Part shown: in pieces, positions 26,177-41,100 of the stretch
How positions within the stretch are numbered: the first letter of the stretch is position 1
Layout: each line of letters begins with the position of its first letter
Origin: Rotaria sp. Silwood1
Taxonomy: Eukaryota > Rotifera > Eurotatoria > Philodinida > Philodinidae
NCBI GenBank assembly: GCA_905250075.1
Contig: CAJNOP010000647.1
Span: 1-64,000, forward strand
DNA: 64,000 bases
Reading direction: 5' to 3'
The notes under the pieces: generated by a model
Database searches by the model: none
The model's input: only the letters and a program-made list of their open reading frames with translations
Told to the model about the DNA's origin: nothing
Translations under genes and position numbers: made by a program

Positions 26177-29100
26177 GTATATACATTACTGATAAAAAAA
26201 GGAAAATATAAGACTAACATACTTTTTTTTAATGATATCAGTGATATAACTCAAATTCAAATAAGGCTTTGAATAGTTTATAAAGTCCTTTATCAAATAT
26301 ATTTCATACCCAAGTTTCATAGATAATATAGGAGAAGAAGGTTTCAAATCTTTAGAAGTCTATGTGATGTAAATTCTGAATTAAATGAAGGATCATTGTA
26401 TTTCCTACAAAAGTTATAAGCGTTACAAAAAATAAGAAAACAGCGAAATTTTTCATAGCATGGCTAGAGATCAGCTAAACTAAGCATTTTTTTTTTCATT
26501 ACGTTGATCTTTTATATGAGACCAGTAGTGTAATAATCTATGTATGATTGCAATTTTTATTTTGTCTTTAGATAAAATGAAAAAATTACCAAAAGGTTTA
26601 AAAACATGGCCAGCTTATAGTGAATTAAAGAAAAAATTAGATAATTTTAATGAATGTTTACCATTACTTGAATTATTAATTAATCCAGCTATGCAGGTAT
26701 TTGAATTTTCAAAAAAAAAAACAAAAATATTTCCTTTTTTGAATAGTCTCGTCATTGGGAACGAATAGAAAAATTAGCTAAAATTCATATACCACATAAT
26801 GATTCATCTATATTTTCATTAAAACATGTTATGAATGTTCCATTAATAAAATATCGTGAAGATATTGAAGATATATCAATAACAGCACAAAAAGAACGTG
26901 ATATTGAATCCAAATTATTTTCTATTGAACATGAATGGCGTCAACGTGAATTTAAATTTACATCATTTAAAAATCGTGGTGAACTTCTATTACGTGGACA
27001 AGAAACATCAGAAATACTATCAGCTATTGATGATTCAAATTTAATATTAGCTGCATTAGCATCAAATCGTTATAATATATTTTTTAAAAATCAAATACAA
27101 AAATATATTGCTGATTTAGCTATATGTGCTGAAATATTAACAAAATGGATGCAAGTACAAAATTTATGGATTTATTTAGGTAAAAGAGAAACTAATATTT
27201 ATCTCAATCGGAAAGTCTGAATAATATATACAGTGACTACCAAAATTGATCAACAAGGTTTATTTTCAATTTTTTTCCGCTACCCTAAATGCTAAAAAGA
27301 ATTCAAATAGTGATTTCGATAGAGAAAAATGTCGCCGACAAGAATTTGAGAAAATGATAATCTTTACTAATTTTCCTAAAATAGAGTTTCTAGAAAACTA
27401 AAATTTTTCAGCACCCAGAAGCGGCGAAATACAAACTGTTTTAACAACCTAGAATGATAGAGCAGTCAATTCTCTACAAAATGAGACGTCTCCGAGCTTT
27501 CTACGACATTCCCTTCAAACGTTATAAGCATCATAAAAATTGAAAAAACGTGAAATTTGTCAGAAAATCGCTAAAAATCGACTGAAAAACGCATTTTTTC
27601 AATTTTTGTGATGCCTATAACTTTTGAAGGGAATGCCGTAGAAAGTTCGGAGACGTCTCATTTTGTAGAGAATTGACTACTCTATCATTCTAAGTTGTTA
27701 AAACAGGTTTTTTTTCGCAGCTTCTGGGCGCTGAAAAACAAAGGTTTTGGTTTTTTAGAAACCCTATTTTAGGAAAATTACTGAAGATTATCATTTTCTC
27801 AAATTCTTGTCGGCGACATTTTTCTCTATCGAAATCACTATTTGGATTCTTTTTAGCATTTAGGGTAGCGGGAAAAGATTGAAAATAAACCTTGTTGATC
27901 AATTTTGGTATTCACTGTATATGTTATCTAACAGTTAGATATTGCTCACTACAAATTTTAAAATACATGATGATACAGGGTGTCTCATAAGTTGTGGCAG
28001 ATTTTTTTAAATCTAATTTTTGATGATAATGAATACAAATCAAACTCAAACTTACACGTATCATACAACTTAACATGTACTTTTATTTCATATATTTTAT
28101 TTGAATTTAATCATTGGATATACAAAAAAATAAAGAAATTGGTACATGTGCAAAATAAGCACACCATCAATGTGTTACAATATATATACCCCGACAAAAG
28201 TTTCACTCTGTATTTCTCATATATTGTCACTATAAAAATAAGTTATTTTAAAACTAATTACATATTCTGAAAGCTCGCGGAGTTTTCTATCATTCTGTAG
28301 AATTAGGTTTTAGTTTTGACCTTTTCATTACCAAAATAAATTGAAGACAACGAAGGCACCCTCATGTCCAGATTCCCAGACTTGATCTTTCCTTCGTCAT
28401 CAAAACTAGTTTTAAAAATTTTTCATCCGTATAGAATGATCTGTATGAAAAAGTAACTATAGATTCTGATAGAGCTTAAAATTCTCTATCACCCTGTCTA
28501 TTTACTTATTTTCTTGCGTTTATAGATTGAAATAAAATTGAATACAATGAATATACTCCGAATCGACTAGCCCAAAAAATTTGCATTTTTTTTCGCTACT
28601 TAAATTTAAGACACTGTATTAATACATAATATCATAGAGCATTTCAAGTGCTATCAGAATGTGTGATTTCTTTTGTAAAAACTTACTCCCATAGGAATAG
28701 TAATTGGAGAAAAAACTAACAAAGTAGCGAAAAAATGCAGACTTTTGATATTTGTCAATGGAGGGTATGTTCATTGAATTTGTTTATTTTCTTGTATATT
28801 CAATGATCTAATCCAAATAAAATATATGAAATAAAAGTACATGCTAAGCCGTGTCATATGTATAAGTTTGAGTTTAATTTGTATTCATTATCATCAAAAA
28901 TTAGATTTAAAAAAATCTGCCACTTATGAGACACCCTGTAGTATTCAAAAAATTACTGCGCATTTCATCGTGGTGCTTGTAGTGATTTGAAACGATTGTT
29001 AGTAATCTATGAGATTCTGCTCAAAAATTCTGACAAGTGCTATCTGTGCGAGTACCATTTCTGCACCTTTACGGGCATCTCTGATATAATTTATTCATTA

Positions 29101-32100
29101 TCGTGAGATTAGATTATGCTTTGTCTTTTTTTGAAATTAAATTTTGCAAAATTTTATACAGCTTATATACCCTTCATAGACAAACTATCAGATCATGAAT
29201 TGTATTTTCAGTCTGTTTATGATATTTGAGCGTACAGCTATATATATTGTTCTTCATCAAGAGATGTGCATGACTATAAAATAACATATATTTTGTTTTA
29301 TTTTTCTATATAGAAGCAGTATTTGTTGGTGGTGATATTGGTAAACAAATGCCACAAGAAGCACGTCGTTTTGCTAATGTAGACAAAACATGGATTAAAT
29401 TAATTTCAAAAGCAAAAGTAAACTTCTAAAGAAAAATTTAATTATTTTAAGAGTTTCAGTTGATATATACAAATATTGTTGTTGTTTTTAATAGGAAAAT
29501 TCAAATGTATTATCATGTTGTACATCAGATGAAACATTATTTCCATTATTAAATAATATGCTTGAACAATTAGAACTTTGTCAAAAAAGTCTTGCTGGTT
29601 ATTTAGAAACAAAACGTGGTGTATTTCCAAGATTTTATTTCTTATCTGATCCTGTTATGCTTGAAATACTTGGTCAAGCATCAGATCCAACTAAAATTCA
29701 ATCATATCTTAGTTCATTTACTGAAGCCGTAAGAAAATTATTCGTATATTATTATTATTATTTTTTCTTCATATTAATATAGGTTAAATATGTTGAATTT
29801 CATACTAAAGAAATTGATCGTATTTTATCTATGACAACAAGAGATGGTATTACTTTTTTTTTTTTAAACAGCTAATTAAAAAAATATTATATGTCTTTTT
29901 CTATTAAACTAGATGAAAAAATTCCATTTTATAAAGATATTATAGCAAAAGGTCAAGTTGAAGAATGGTTAAATGATTTTATACGTACACATCAAAAAAC
30001 TATTCATCAATATATTCGACATAGTATAGAAAAAATGACTTATGAAGATTTTGATTTATATAAATTTATTGAACAAGAAATAGCACAATTAGGTTTATTA
30101 ATTGTTCAAATTATTTGGACAAAACGAAGTGAAAAAACATTACAAGAATCAATAATTAATAAAAATTCAATGAATGAAACAAATAAATATTTCTTAGATA
30201 TGCTTAATCAATTTATTGATAAAACAACTTGTATGAATTTTTTTGATTTTTATTTGAAATAAAAATTTTTCATTTATTTCTTTTTTTTTCTAGTTGATCT
30301 AACAAAATATCAAAGATTAAAATATGAAACATTAATTACTATTCATCTTCATCAACGTGATATTTTTCAAGAACTTTATACAACAGGAATACGATCTGAT
30401 TTAGATTTTGATTGGGCTAAACAATGTAGATTTTATTTTCGTGAAGATGAAGATTTACTTCTTGTAAAAATTACTGATGTTACTTTTATATATGATAATG
30501 AAGCATTAGGATGTCCTGAAAGACTTGTTATTACACCATTAACTGATCGGTAATAAAATAAATAATATAAAAATGAATATTGACTAAGATGATTATCATT
30601 CTTGTAGATGTTATATCTCTATTGCACAAGCATTAGGTATATATATTAGAATATTAAAATGTCGTATTAGATTGTATTCAATTACGTTTTTTTTTATCTT
30701 CAGCTATGTCATATGGAGCAAGTCCTGCTGGGCCAGGTAATAATAAAGCATTTTATATTGATTTTATTAAGTCGAAAAAGAATATTTTCTTGATTGCGTA
30801 ACAAACTAATTGGACTAGTTTTCTAGTCTATATTTATATGCCTAGAACTTAATATGACATTACTTTAATGAGTTCGTAATGTAAATGAATTACAAGATGA
30901 TTCAAAACCTTTATATGTATGACAATGGATTTATTTCTAGGATCTGTAGGAATATGATGAATTAAGTATTTTTAAGATAGTATACTAAGCTCACACTAAA
31001 CTTGAAATAATTCATTAAGATCTATCAGAACTTATTAGAGTCACCATTCCTATCTGTATGTCTAGAGTTAGTGCCCAGCGTGACCGAAGCTTGATCACGG
31101 GTACTAAAATAGGCGAGAACATTCAGGGGTTCAGCACTGAGGATGGACAAGGCGATCTTCACAGGCTATTTTCTACTTGCAGTCATTACTTTTAATAGCC
31201 AATGGAAACTTTGCAATAGCTTTTTTCTGGAAAGTTTTTTTACGTTAAGGAACCAAAAAGAAGGGTCATGACTAACGATCACAGTCACGGGCTTGACTCA
31301 CTGTGACCAAAAAAGTTGGTCATGCCAAGCACTAGTCTAGAGTTATACTAACACATCAAATGCTCATAAACAAAAAAAATTCAGAAATAAAGTGCTCTAA
31401 TAACAACATGTACGTTACATCTATTTGTAATGAAGTTCAGTTCTCGATTTCTCATTGTTATGGAGAAACCGGTATATCAAATCTTACTAAAGAAAAGTTG
31501 ATTAGTCTAAAAATAAAACTTCAAGTTTGTCCATTGTATGAAACATGAAAAAATCTTTTTTTAAATATTAATTTTATGATTTTTTTTTCTTTTAGCTGGA
31601 ACAGGCAAAACAGAAACAACTAAAGATATGGCTCGAACATTAGGAAAATATTGTATCGTACAAAATTGTTCTGATCAATTTGATTATCGTGGTCTTGGTA
31701 AAACATTTAAAGGTTTAGCAATAAGTGGTTGTTGGGGATGTTTTGATGAGTAAGAAATTCGTTTTTTTTCTTTCTTTCTATAGATTATTATATATTTATC
31801 TATAATAAATAAATTAGATTTAATCGAATAAATTTACCTGTTCTATCTGTCGCAGCACAACAAATTCAATGTTTATTACAAGCAAAACGTGAACGACGTA
31901 AAGAATTTCTTTTTACTGATGGTGATAAAATTATATTAAATGATACATTTGCTATAATAATAACTATGAATCCTGGTTATGCTGGTCGACAAGAATTACC
32001 AGAAAATTTAAAAATTAATTTTCGTAGTATTGGTAAATACAAACGACTTTCACACGATAAAAAAACCACTTTTTTTTGTTTTTTAAAGCTATGATGGTAC

Positions 32101-35100
32101 CTGATCGACAAATAATAATGCGAGTTAAATTAGCTAGTGGTGGATTTTTAGATAATACAAATCTTGCACAAAAATTTTTTACACTTTATAAATGTTGTGA
32201 AGATCAATTGAGTAAACAAGTGAGATTAAATATTAATTAGAAGAGAAACTTGTTGTTTTTTTTTTAATTTAAATTTCAAAAAATAAGGTTCATTATGATT
32301 ATGGTTTACGAAATATAACAGCTGTTCTTCGAACACTTGGAACAGTTAAACGTAGTCGATCAAAAGATTCTGAAGATACAAATCGATTACAGCATCTCAA
32401 ATGTTTGGTATTCTTGATGTTGCAACCAATGATTGGACAGATGGTATATTTTCTACTCTTTGGCGTCGTACTTTAAAAGCTTATGAAGTATCAACAAAAT
32501 CAGGAATACGTACATTTCTTTTATGTTTTTTTTTTTGTTATTAACAAAAATTCTTTTATAATCTATATAGATGAAGCTTGGTGGATTATTCTTGATGGTC
32601 CTGTTGATGCTATATGGATAGAAAATCTTAATTCTGTATTAGATGATAATAAATTATTAACATTAGCAAATGGTGATCGTATACCAATGGCATCGAATGT
32701 TAAACTTATATTTGAAGTACATAATATTGATAATGCATCACCAGCAACAGTATCACGTTGTGGAATGATATTTATGTCATCAACAATTCTTCCTTGGAGA
32801 CCTATATTTCAAGCATGGTTAAATAAACAAATAAAAACTATTGGAATTTATATATTTGAAATACTTGAAAAACATTTTGATGAATTATTTAAATTATTAA
32901 TTACAAAATGTTTACCAAAAATGAAAGTTTATGAATGTAATTATATCAAACAAGTTTGTTTGTTTTTTTTTTTGTTCTTTACATATAGAAATTTTAATGA
33001 TTTCTTATTTATAGATCATTGATTTACTTGATGGATTATTGAATAAAGAAATCGAATATACGAAAACTTTTTTAGAACGATTGACTATATTTGCACTTAT
33101 GTGGAGGTATATAAATTCAATAAGAAGATTTTTTTTTTGTATGCTAATTAGAGCTCTGAGGTAGTTAAATTTAAGCAAAATCATATGTCTGTGGAGATAG
33201 AGAATGAGTCAAAAATGATCGATTCATCTTGAATGACGTAAAATTAATTGTTTAACGACTTTTCACAGTTATGTTTTGATTTTATCGGTATGACGCTGGA
33301 AACCTACTTACCATGGATTCCTTTTTCAAAAAAAATGATTCATTTCACCGGAGTGATATATTGTATTATGTGTTTGTGCTTGAGAAACTGCTCTCAATCA
33401 ATTATGACTCTATTGTTATACGATCACCGTCAAGATATTGTGAGAGATGCTTAGGGCATGCTGCTTATTGAATCTGACTAAGACAAAAGATTATTTCGTG
33501 CCTTCTGAACGACGATCAAGACAGCTAAAAAAAATTTTATTAAAATTATTATCAGTACAATTCCGATCCAAAAATGTTGAGTTCGACGGCCTCTATTGCG
33601 CTCCTGAAAATAGATGTTTACCCTCCCGAAGAACAAATCTGGATAAAACACTGTAATTTGGACTCATTGATTCTAATTATGATTTGGCATCATTCATTTC
33701 TATTATAAAGGCTTCATTCAGATGAAAAATCAAATTTTGACTGACTATTAGTTCTGATAAAGCTTTTATCATGAAGATCGTGCTATTTTATGAGTTCATA
33801 TCAAAGACGAACTATTCCTAGGAAAATCATTTTTCATATTATTCACTACGTAAAAGATCAAAGATGCTCGAATACAAGAGTATAACATTAATATTTTGAC
33901 TTCGTTTTTTTTATAGTATGGGTTCACTATTAGAATTAAATGATCGAGCTAAACTTGAACAATATTTTATTACTCAAAGCGATATTAATATTCCGAAGAA
34001 TATACCACAAGGTGACTCAATCTTTGATTATTTAGTTAATGATAATGGTCAATGGGGTAAGTTTAAATGATATATCATCCTTTGTCACTTTCAATTATAA
34101 AAAATAAAACATGATATATCTACCTTTCACTTGACTTTGATTCTTTACCGAAATTATTTTTTTTAAATAAGTCCTTTTAGCATAAGCATGTATATAAATC
34201 TTGGTTCTTTCAGCTGACCATAAATGAAAAAGTAATTAACGAATATCTAGAGATTCTAAAGAAGAATTTTTATCATTGGAAGTTGATTTTCAATTTCTCA
34301 CTGAATTAGGAGAGCAGTTTTTGTATACTTCTTCACATCGCTAACGAAGGATTTAGTTCATATATTTTTTTTTATTAGAACATTGGTCGACTCGTGTTGA
34401 AACATGGGAATATCCAAAGGATGAAAAAATTGATTTTGCATCAATTCTTGTTCCTAATATTGATAATGTTCGTATATCATATCTTATTAATATACTTGCG
34501 AAACAAGAAAAAGCTGTATTATTAATTGGTGAACCTGGTACGGCTAAAACTGTTATAATTACAAGTTATTTAAAACATTATGATAGTGAACAACATTTAA
34601 CACGTATAATAAATTTTTCATCAATAACAACAAGTAGTTTAATACAAAAAACAATAGAAAATTTTGTTGATAAACGTGTAGCAAATACATTTGGTCCATT
34701 ATATGGACGTAAAATGACAATATTTATTGATGATATTAATATGCCAATGATAAATTCATGGGGTGATCAAGAAGCAAATGAAATACTTCGACAACTTATT
34801 GAACAAAAAGGTTTTTATTCATTAATTAAACCTGGTGATTTTCTTAATATAATTGATTTACAATTTCTTGCTGCTATGTGTCATCCAGGTGGTGGTCGTA
34901 ATGATATATCTGAAAGATTAAAACGTCATTTTTTTATTTTAAATTGTACATTACCATCAAATAATGCTGTTGATCATATATTTAATTCTATTGGAAAATA
35001 TTTTTGTTTAGAAAGAAATTTTTCTAATGATATTATTGAAATAGTTAAAAAATCTATTTCAGCAACACGTATATTATGGCAATTAGTTAAAGGAAAATTT

Positions 35101-38100
35101 TTACCAACACCAGCTAAATTTCATTATATATTTAATTTAAGAGATTTATCACGTATATGGGAAGGTATATTACAAATTGATTCTGAACAATGTCAAAATG
35201 ATATTGAACAATATCTTCAATTATGGAAACATGAATGTACAAGAGTATTAGCTGATCGATTAGTATTAAATATAGAAAAAGAATGGTTTAGAAAAGAACA
35301 ATTTAGAATTGCTAAACAAGCTTTTGGTGATATTTATAATATTTCAATACAAGAAGATTCAGAAGTTTATTTTGCTAAGTAATTGAAATTTTCAATTAAG
35401 TTTTATATTTATTAGAGAACATATTCTATTTAATAATCTTATTGTTAACTTAATAGGAATTTCTATATCTACTACCTCGATTCTATCGAAGCTAATTAAA
35501 ATTGGATTATAATAAAGGCACGATCCGGATTGTCTGAGATATGTATAGAATGCGTTAATCACTGAGTATAAATAATCGCCGCAAAACATCCCAAGGCATT
35601 GAAACAATTAGGGGTCGACAAGCTCAGCTCAGTTCCGCTCAGAGGAACTGAGCTGAGCTTATCGGCCCCTAGAAACAATTACTAGATTCGAAATAAGAAA
35701 TTTTATTTGCTCTTTTTTACATATGATGTACCACATCCTTTTTCTCTGAACAGTGAAATATATTATGCATTGACAATTAGAAATAGTTGTGTATGCACTC
35801 GAGTATACTTATTTTTGTAATATGTATCTAATATGGTTGACTCGAGCATGCCCTATGTTTTCCATTTTCTATTGTGTGTCTGAAGAGAACATACTCATCC
35901 ACATCCAAACCAACACCAAATAAGAACGATCAAGTTGAACTGTGGACATACACATACCAAATTGTTTTCGAGACTATCATACTTTGAAAGCATATCAATA
36001 AACTTGAATAAAAATGTTTGAGTTTAAAAATTTCAGGACTCAACAAGTTCCAGTATTTTCAAAAATCATACTATCTAATCACTTTAAAATATCAGACGAA
36101 CATTCTTACAGTCAAACACTGCAAAAGACAATAATCTAATACCATTTACACTTATTATCAGTAAGATTATTTAACAAAAATAAGAATTATCTGTGTATGA
36201 AATCACTCGAATAAAAACTCTGAAAAGTATAGTGTCATAAAAATAATTCAGTTTTTGAACTCTTCTATAAGCCATATCAGATAAGATATAAATTGTTTAC
36301 TTCGATTATTCTGAAATCTTTAATCATTGTTCAGAACAAACAAATTTTTTTTTCTATAAATTATTTAATATACTTTTGATTTTGTTTTTTTCGCCTAGTT
36401 TTCTTCGTGAAGAACTGGAAGTCACTGATGAAATGGGTGATGATATTGATCTTGCTGATTTATTACCAAAAGTTTATGAACCAATTTCATCATGGGATAT
36501 CTTACAAACAAAATTAATTGCTAGTATGACAAAAATGAATGAAGAAATTCGTGGTAGTAATATGGATTTAGTATTTTTTAAAGATGCTATGATACATTTA
36601 TTACGTGTACGAATTCGTGAGAATTTATTTTAATGAAATCTAATTTTTATTATTTATTTTTAAGATTTCACGTGTAATTAATATGCCAAAAGGACATTTA
36701 TTATTGGTTAGATTAATTTTAGTTTTTATATAATATCATTTTTTTCTTCTTCTATAAGGTTGGCGTTGGTGGTAGTGGAAAACAATCTTTAACTAAATTA
36801 GCAGCATATATTGCAGGTTAATAAATGTATTTATTTAGATTTTAATGTTTACAATGAGGTTTTATTTAGGTTATAAATATTTTCAAATAAGTGTTTCAAG
36901 GTAATCGTATAAAATAATTTAGTATTTATTTTTAATAATTTCTATTAAAGAACATATACATTAAATAATTTTTTGGATGATTTACGAAATATTTATCGAC
37001 GTGCAGCTCGTCTTGGTCAAGGAATTGTATTTATGTTTACTGATAATGATATAAAAGATGATCAATTTCTTGAATATTTAAATAATGTTCTTAGTTCTGG
37101 AGAAGTAATTTCGTGTTTTTTTTTTTGAAACACAATCTAAAAGAATTGTAAGAATAGAAGTTTGAATTCTAATCCCTTTCAATGTCACAGATCGTATATC
37201 AATAAGATCTTGTTATAATACAATACTCACAAGAAGTCCCGTTATCTGAATTAACTTCCATTCGTTTGCCTGTTATTTTGACTACAAATAATTTTCAGTG
37301 AAATTCGATCGTAAGCAGCACTCCGAGATCGATAGACCCTAATGCAACGATATCGGCTACTTTTCAACCATTATCATAGACTCTCATACAGAGATTTCTC
37401 AAAGAATACTTTATGATTCAGATAAATTAAAATCACTTAGCATGAAGTTTTTAATATATGTCTGAAAATAGATAGAATGTAGCAGTTTTCTTATGATTAG
37501 TAATAGTAGTTTTTGTTTTTCTTCTATAAAATATAATTATTGAATATTATTCTAAGGTTTCTGGTTTAATAACACGTGAAGAAATGGATGAAACTTTATC
37601 AGAATTATCAGTTAAAATGAAAAAAGAATATCCAAAACGATTATTAACAAATGAAAATCTACAAAATTATTATTATGAAAGACTTCGTAAAAATCTTCAT
37701 ATTGTTTTATGTTTTTCTCCAGATAATCGAAAATTTCGTGAACGTGCATTAAAATTTCCAGCTCTAGTATCTGGTTGTACTATTGATTGGTTTGTTATAC
37801 AAAAGAAATAAAACAACATATAGAAAAAAAAAAAACCGACAAGTTCTTTTATTAAAATTAGGTTTCATCGTTGGCCACTCGATGCTCTTATTGCTGTATC
37901 AAATGTTTATTTAAATCGTTTTGATATTCTTGTTACATCAAATACAATAAAAAAGAATGTTATTGAATTAATGGCTGATATACATGATGATGTTAGTCGA
38001 ATATGTGAAAATTATTATGAAAAATTTCGACGACGTACATATGTAACACCAAAATCATTTCTATCGTAACAAAAAATATATATATATAAGAATCAAATTT

Positions 38101-41100
38101 ATTTAATATTTTGTTTTTTTTTTTAATTATTCAGATTTATAAATGCATTTAAATTATATTATCAAAAACAACGTGAATATTTTGAAAAAGAAAAACAAAA
38201 AATGAAAACTGGTGTTCAAAAATTATTTGAAGCAGCTGAACAAGTTCAAGAAATTACACAAGAGTTAATATCTAAAGAAAAAAATATGGCTATTGCTAAT
38301 ATGGAAGCAGCAAAAGTATTTAAAAAAATCCTTTGTCATTTCTCAGCAATGAAATTAAGAATGTTTAAGAAATTTTCTGTAATCTACCTGATTTAATAGA
38401 ATTTTTTCATATTAATTTATTATCACTATTGTTAATGTATTCATATGAAAAGGAAAAACAATAGACTCTATAATCATTGAAAATCTTTCGAAGTTTTAGT
38501 ATGTCTTTTCTAATTCTTGACATTTGCTGTTTTTCTTGATTAATATACGATAGTACAATAAACTAATATCCGCGTAGAAATCCTCTGGATCTTTTATTGT
38601 GTCTTATTTATTTTCATAAGTTTTAACTGAAAGGATTTTTCAAAAAATCAAAACAATTTTGATAATTTGACACAATAATTTTAGGAATAACCTCTATATC
38701 AACTGATTTAAATGCTTCGCCCTAGCAAAAACACGTTTTCTTGCTATGTATTGTTCTCAGATTCATCATATAAAAATAGTGAGCTCAATTCACAAATCGT
38801 TAAACTCCTCCGACTATTGAAAGAGATTTTTTTTCAAAAGAAACATAATGAGAATATGACTTCAATTGACGATGATGAAAAGACATTGAGAATTAATCAG
38901 TACTAATTTCTTAGGAAGTATTAGTGGAGTCATAGACGCTTTGGTATTGTATAGTATTTGGTAGAATCCACATAAGATGTTAGTCAACTGTCGACATTTG
39001 TTGTGTTTTTGGTAACTTAGACATTTTCTACTAAGACCAAAGCCTCTAATAGTTCACATATTGATATATTTTCTATAATGTTCTTTCTTTTTTTGTATTA
39101 TGTTTCTATAGCAAGTGGCCGAAATGGAAGTATTACGTAGTGCAGCTGAAATCAAAACTAAAGAAGTTCAAGAATCAAAAGAAACCGCTGAAATACTTGT
39201 TAAACAAGTTAATGAAGAAAAAGCTATTGCTGAAGAAGAATTATCAGCTGCTGAAGTTATTTTAAAAGAAGCCGAAGAAGCTGTTAAAGTAAGAATAAAA
39301 AAGAATAAGCTTGGGTTTTTTTTTATTTCAAAAAAATGAAGAAACATAAATATTAAAAGATAAAATTTATGTTTAATGGCATTCAACTTTGGTAACTTTT
39401 TGAGTTTGATCAAATCGTACATAGATAATAGCTTGACATGTTGTTAATTTACCACTACCACCACTAATAGATTCAGCAGTAAAATCTAATTTATAATTCA
39501 TACCGGCAACGACTTGAGTTTGAACACGTGTAAGTTTAATATGGCTAAGATAAATATTTTCTTTTATAGCCAAATATTCAGCAGCATAAGTAGCTAAAGC
39601 TTGAACACGTGAATCATGAAGTAACTCGGGATGATCAGAATAACCACCAGGAAGTAAACCACAGTTGACAGCTACTAACATAGTACCAAGAATAACGGCG
39701 AAGATTTTAAACATTTTTTTTTTGTTCTTTTAATTAAAATACTAAAAAAAGAAAAACAAGAAGCACACTTGCAAAAATATGATATCTCTATTTATATTCG
39801 TTGATGCTTTATATAAGCAAAATGATATAAAGTTAAAAACGCAACAAGAAAGATAAGAACCCTGGTCTTATGATTTTTTCAGTCAACAATTGTTAATGAA
39901 AGATAATGTAGAGTTTAATGTTAAAAGTCAACCCTAGTCGAACTTTGTTTTTCATGCGCTTGACATGCGTAGATCTCAAAACATATTCATATTATATGAC
40001 TGTCTTTCGATTGACAAACACTGAAGTTTTTGTATTAGTTATATGCACATTTAAATTAGCTCATATGCTCAACTGATGAAAATGATAAGAATGAGTATAC
40101 TTGAAACAATCAACTAGAATAAAAAAAAATTAAACGCTTTTCTTCTCAAGATGAAAGAATGCTTCTTATCATTGAAGATATCTGAATCTATTTACGTAGA
40201 TTCCTTTTTTTGTCGCTTATCTATTATAAACTTTGTCACTTAAACTGTGAATTTTCATTCCAAATCAAATCGTTTTGAATGTAAAACCGAAGAAAAATCG
40301 CGCATATCAATTTCATGATTTTCAAAGATGATCGAATCCAATAAAGTATTATTATCGCTAGCTCGCGATAGCGGTAGATTTTTGTTGCTAAACTGTACAG
40401 CTCTTCATATTTCTCATAAAGGTAATACGAAAGATGCTCCCGTGACCTTTGCTCCCTAGCGAGACTTGCTCTTCGGACAGTTGCTTCTCGATGACAGTTG
40501 CCCCCCAATAGTACCTAGCAGAGTTCTCATTGATTGCAAGAGCAACAAGGTGTGAGTGTGGGTGAAGATGTGAGTGTTGGTATGGATTGAGCTCTTTGAT
40601 TGACTCATAACAACACGCTTTGGTTCTTGCAATCAACAAGAGTTCTGTTAAGTATAATTGAAGAGCAGGTATTCGAGGAGCATGTGTCTGGAGAATATCT
40701 TTCATGGAATCTTCCATAAGGTATTTCGGGTGACGATCTCACATATTGTCACAAAATGTGTTTATATCACATGATTTGCTTGTTCAAGATACTCAAGAAT
40801 TTCATGAACATGATACACAAATTCGACTTGAGTAAATAACTATTTCAGGTCAACGTCCTTCGTCTTCAAAATAGATCTTGAATCAGATGCATGCACATTG
40901 CATTAAATTCTCAAAATATATTAGTGCTATGACGAAGAGCCTATGTTAATAATTTCAATTCTATATCACGATGTCTTCTAGAATTATTCAACAAACAAGG
41001 TTCAATAATAGTTCATGTGGCAATCAAAAATTCTCTGTAGTCCTTGATTCTATAAACTTAATTTCTTTTTTTTTTTTTATTAAAGTTTATTGTCTCTCAG

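Noticed and set aside
27690-27902. 70-codon minus-strand open frame
   Set aside because: It lies wholly within the right arm of the palindromic element and has no transposase motif.
32352-32393. A 42-nt intron (GTAGTC to CAG) that would restore frame at the AAA2 break
   Set aside because: The phase would fit, but it is shorter than any other intron here, has a poor donor and no pyrimidine tract. Its sequence also encodes conserved AAA1 residues ([10 protein letters not shown]), and it would not restore the missing P-loop.
33248-33656. Two consecutive plus-strand open frames (68 and 69 codons) in a dynein intron
   Set aside because: They are not in phase with flanking exons, show no motifs and are not needed for the heavy chain reading.
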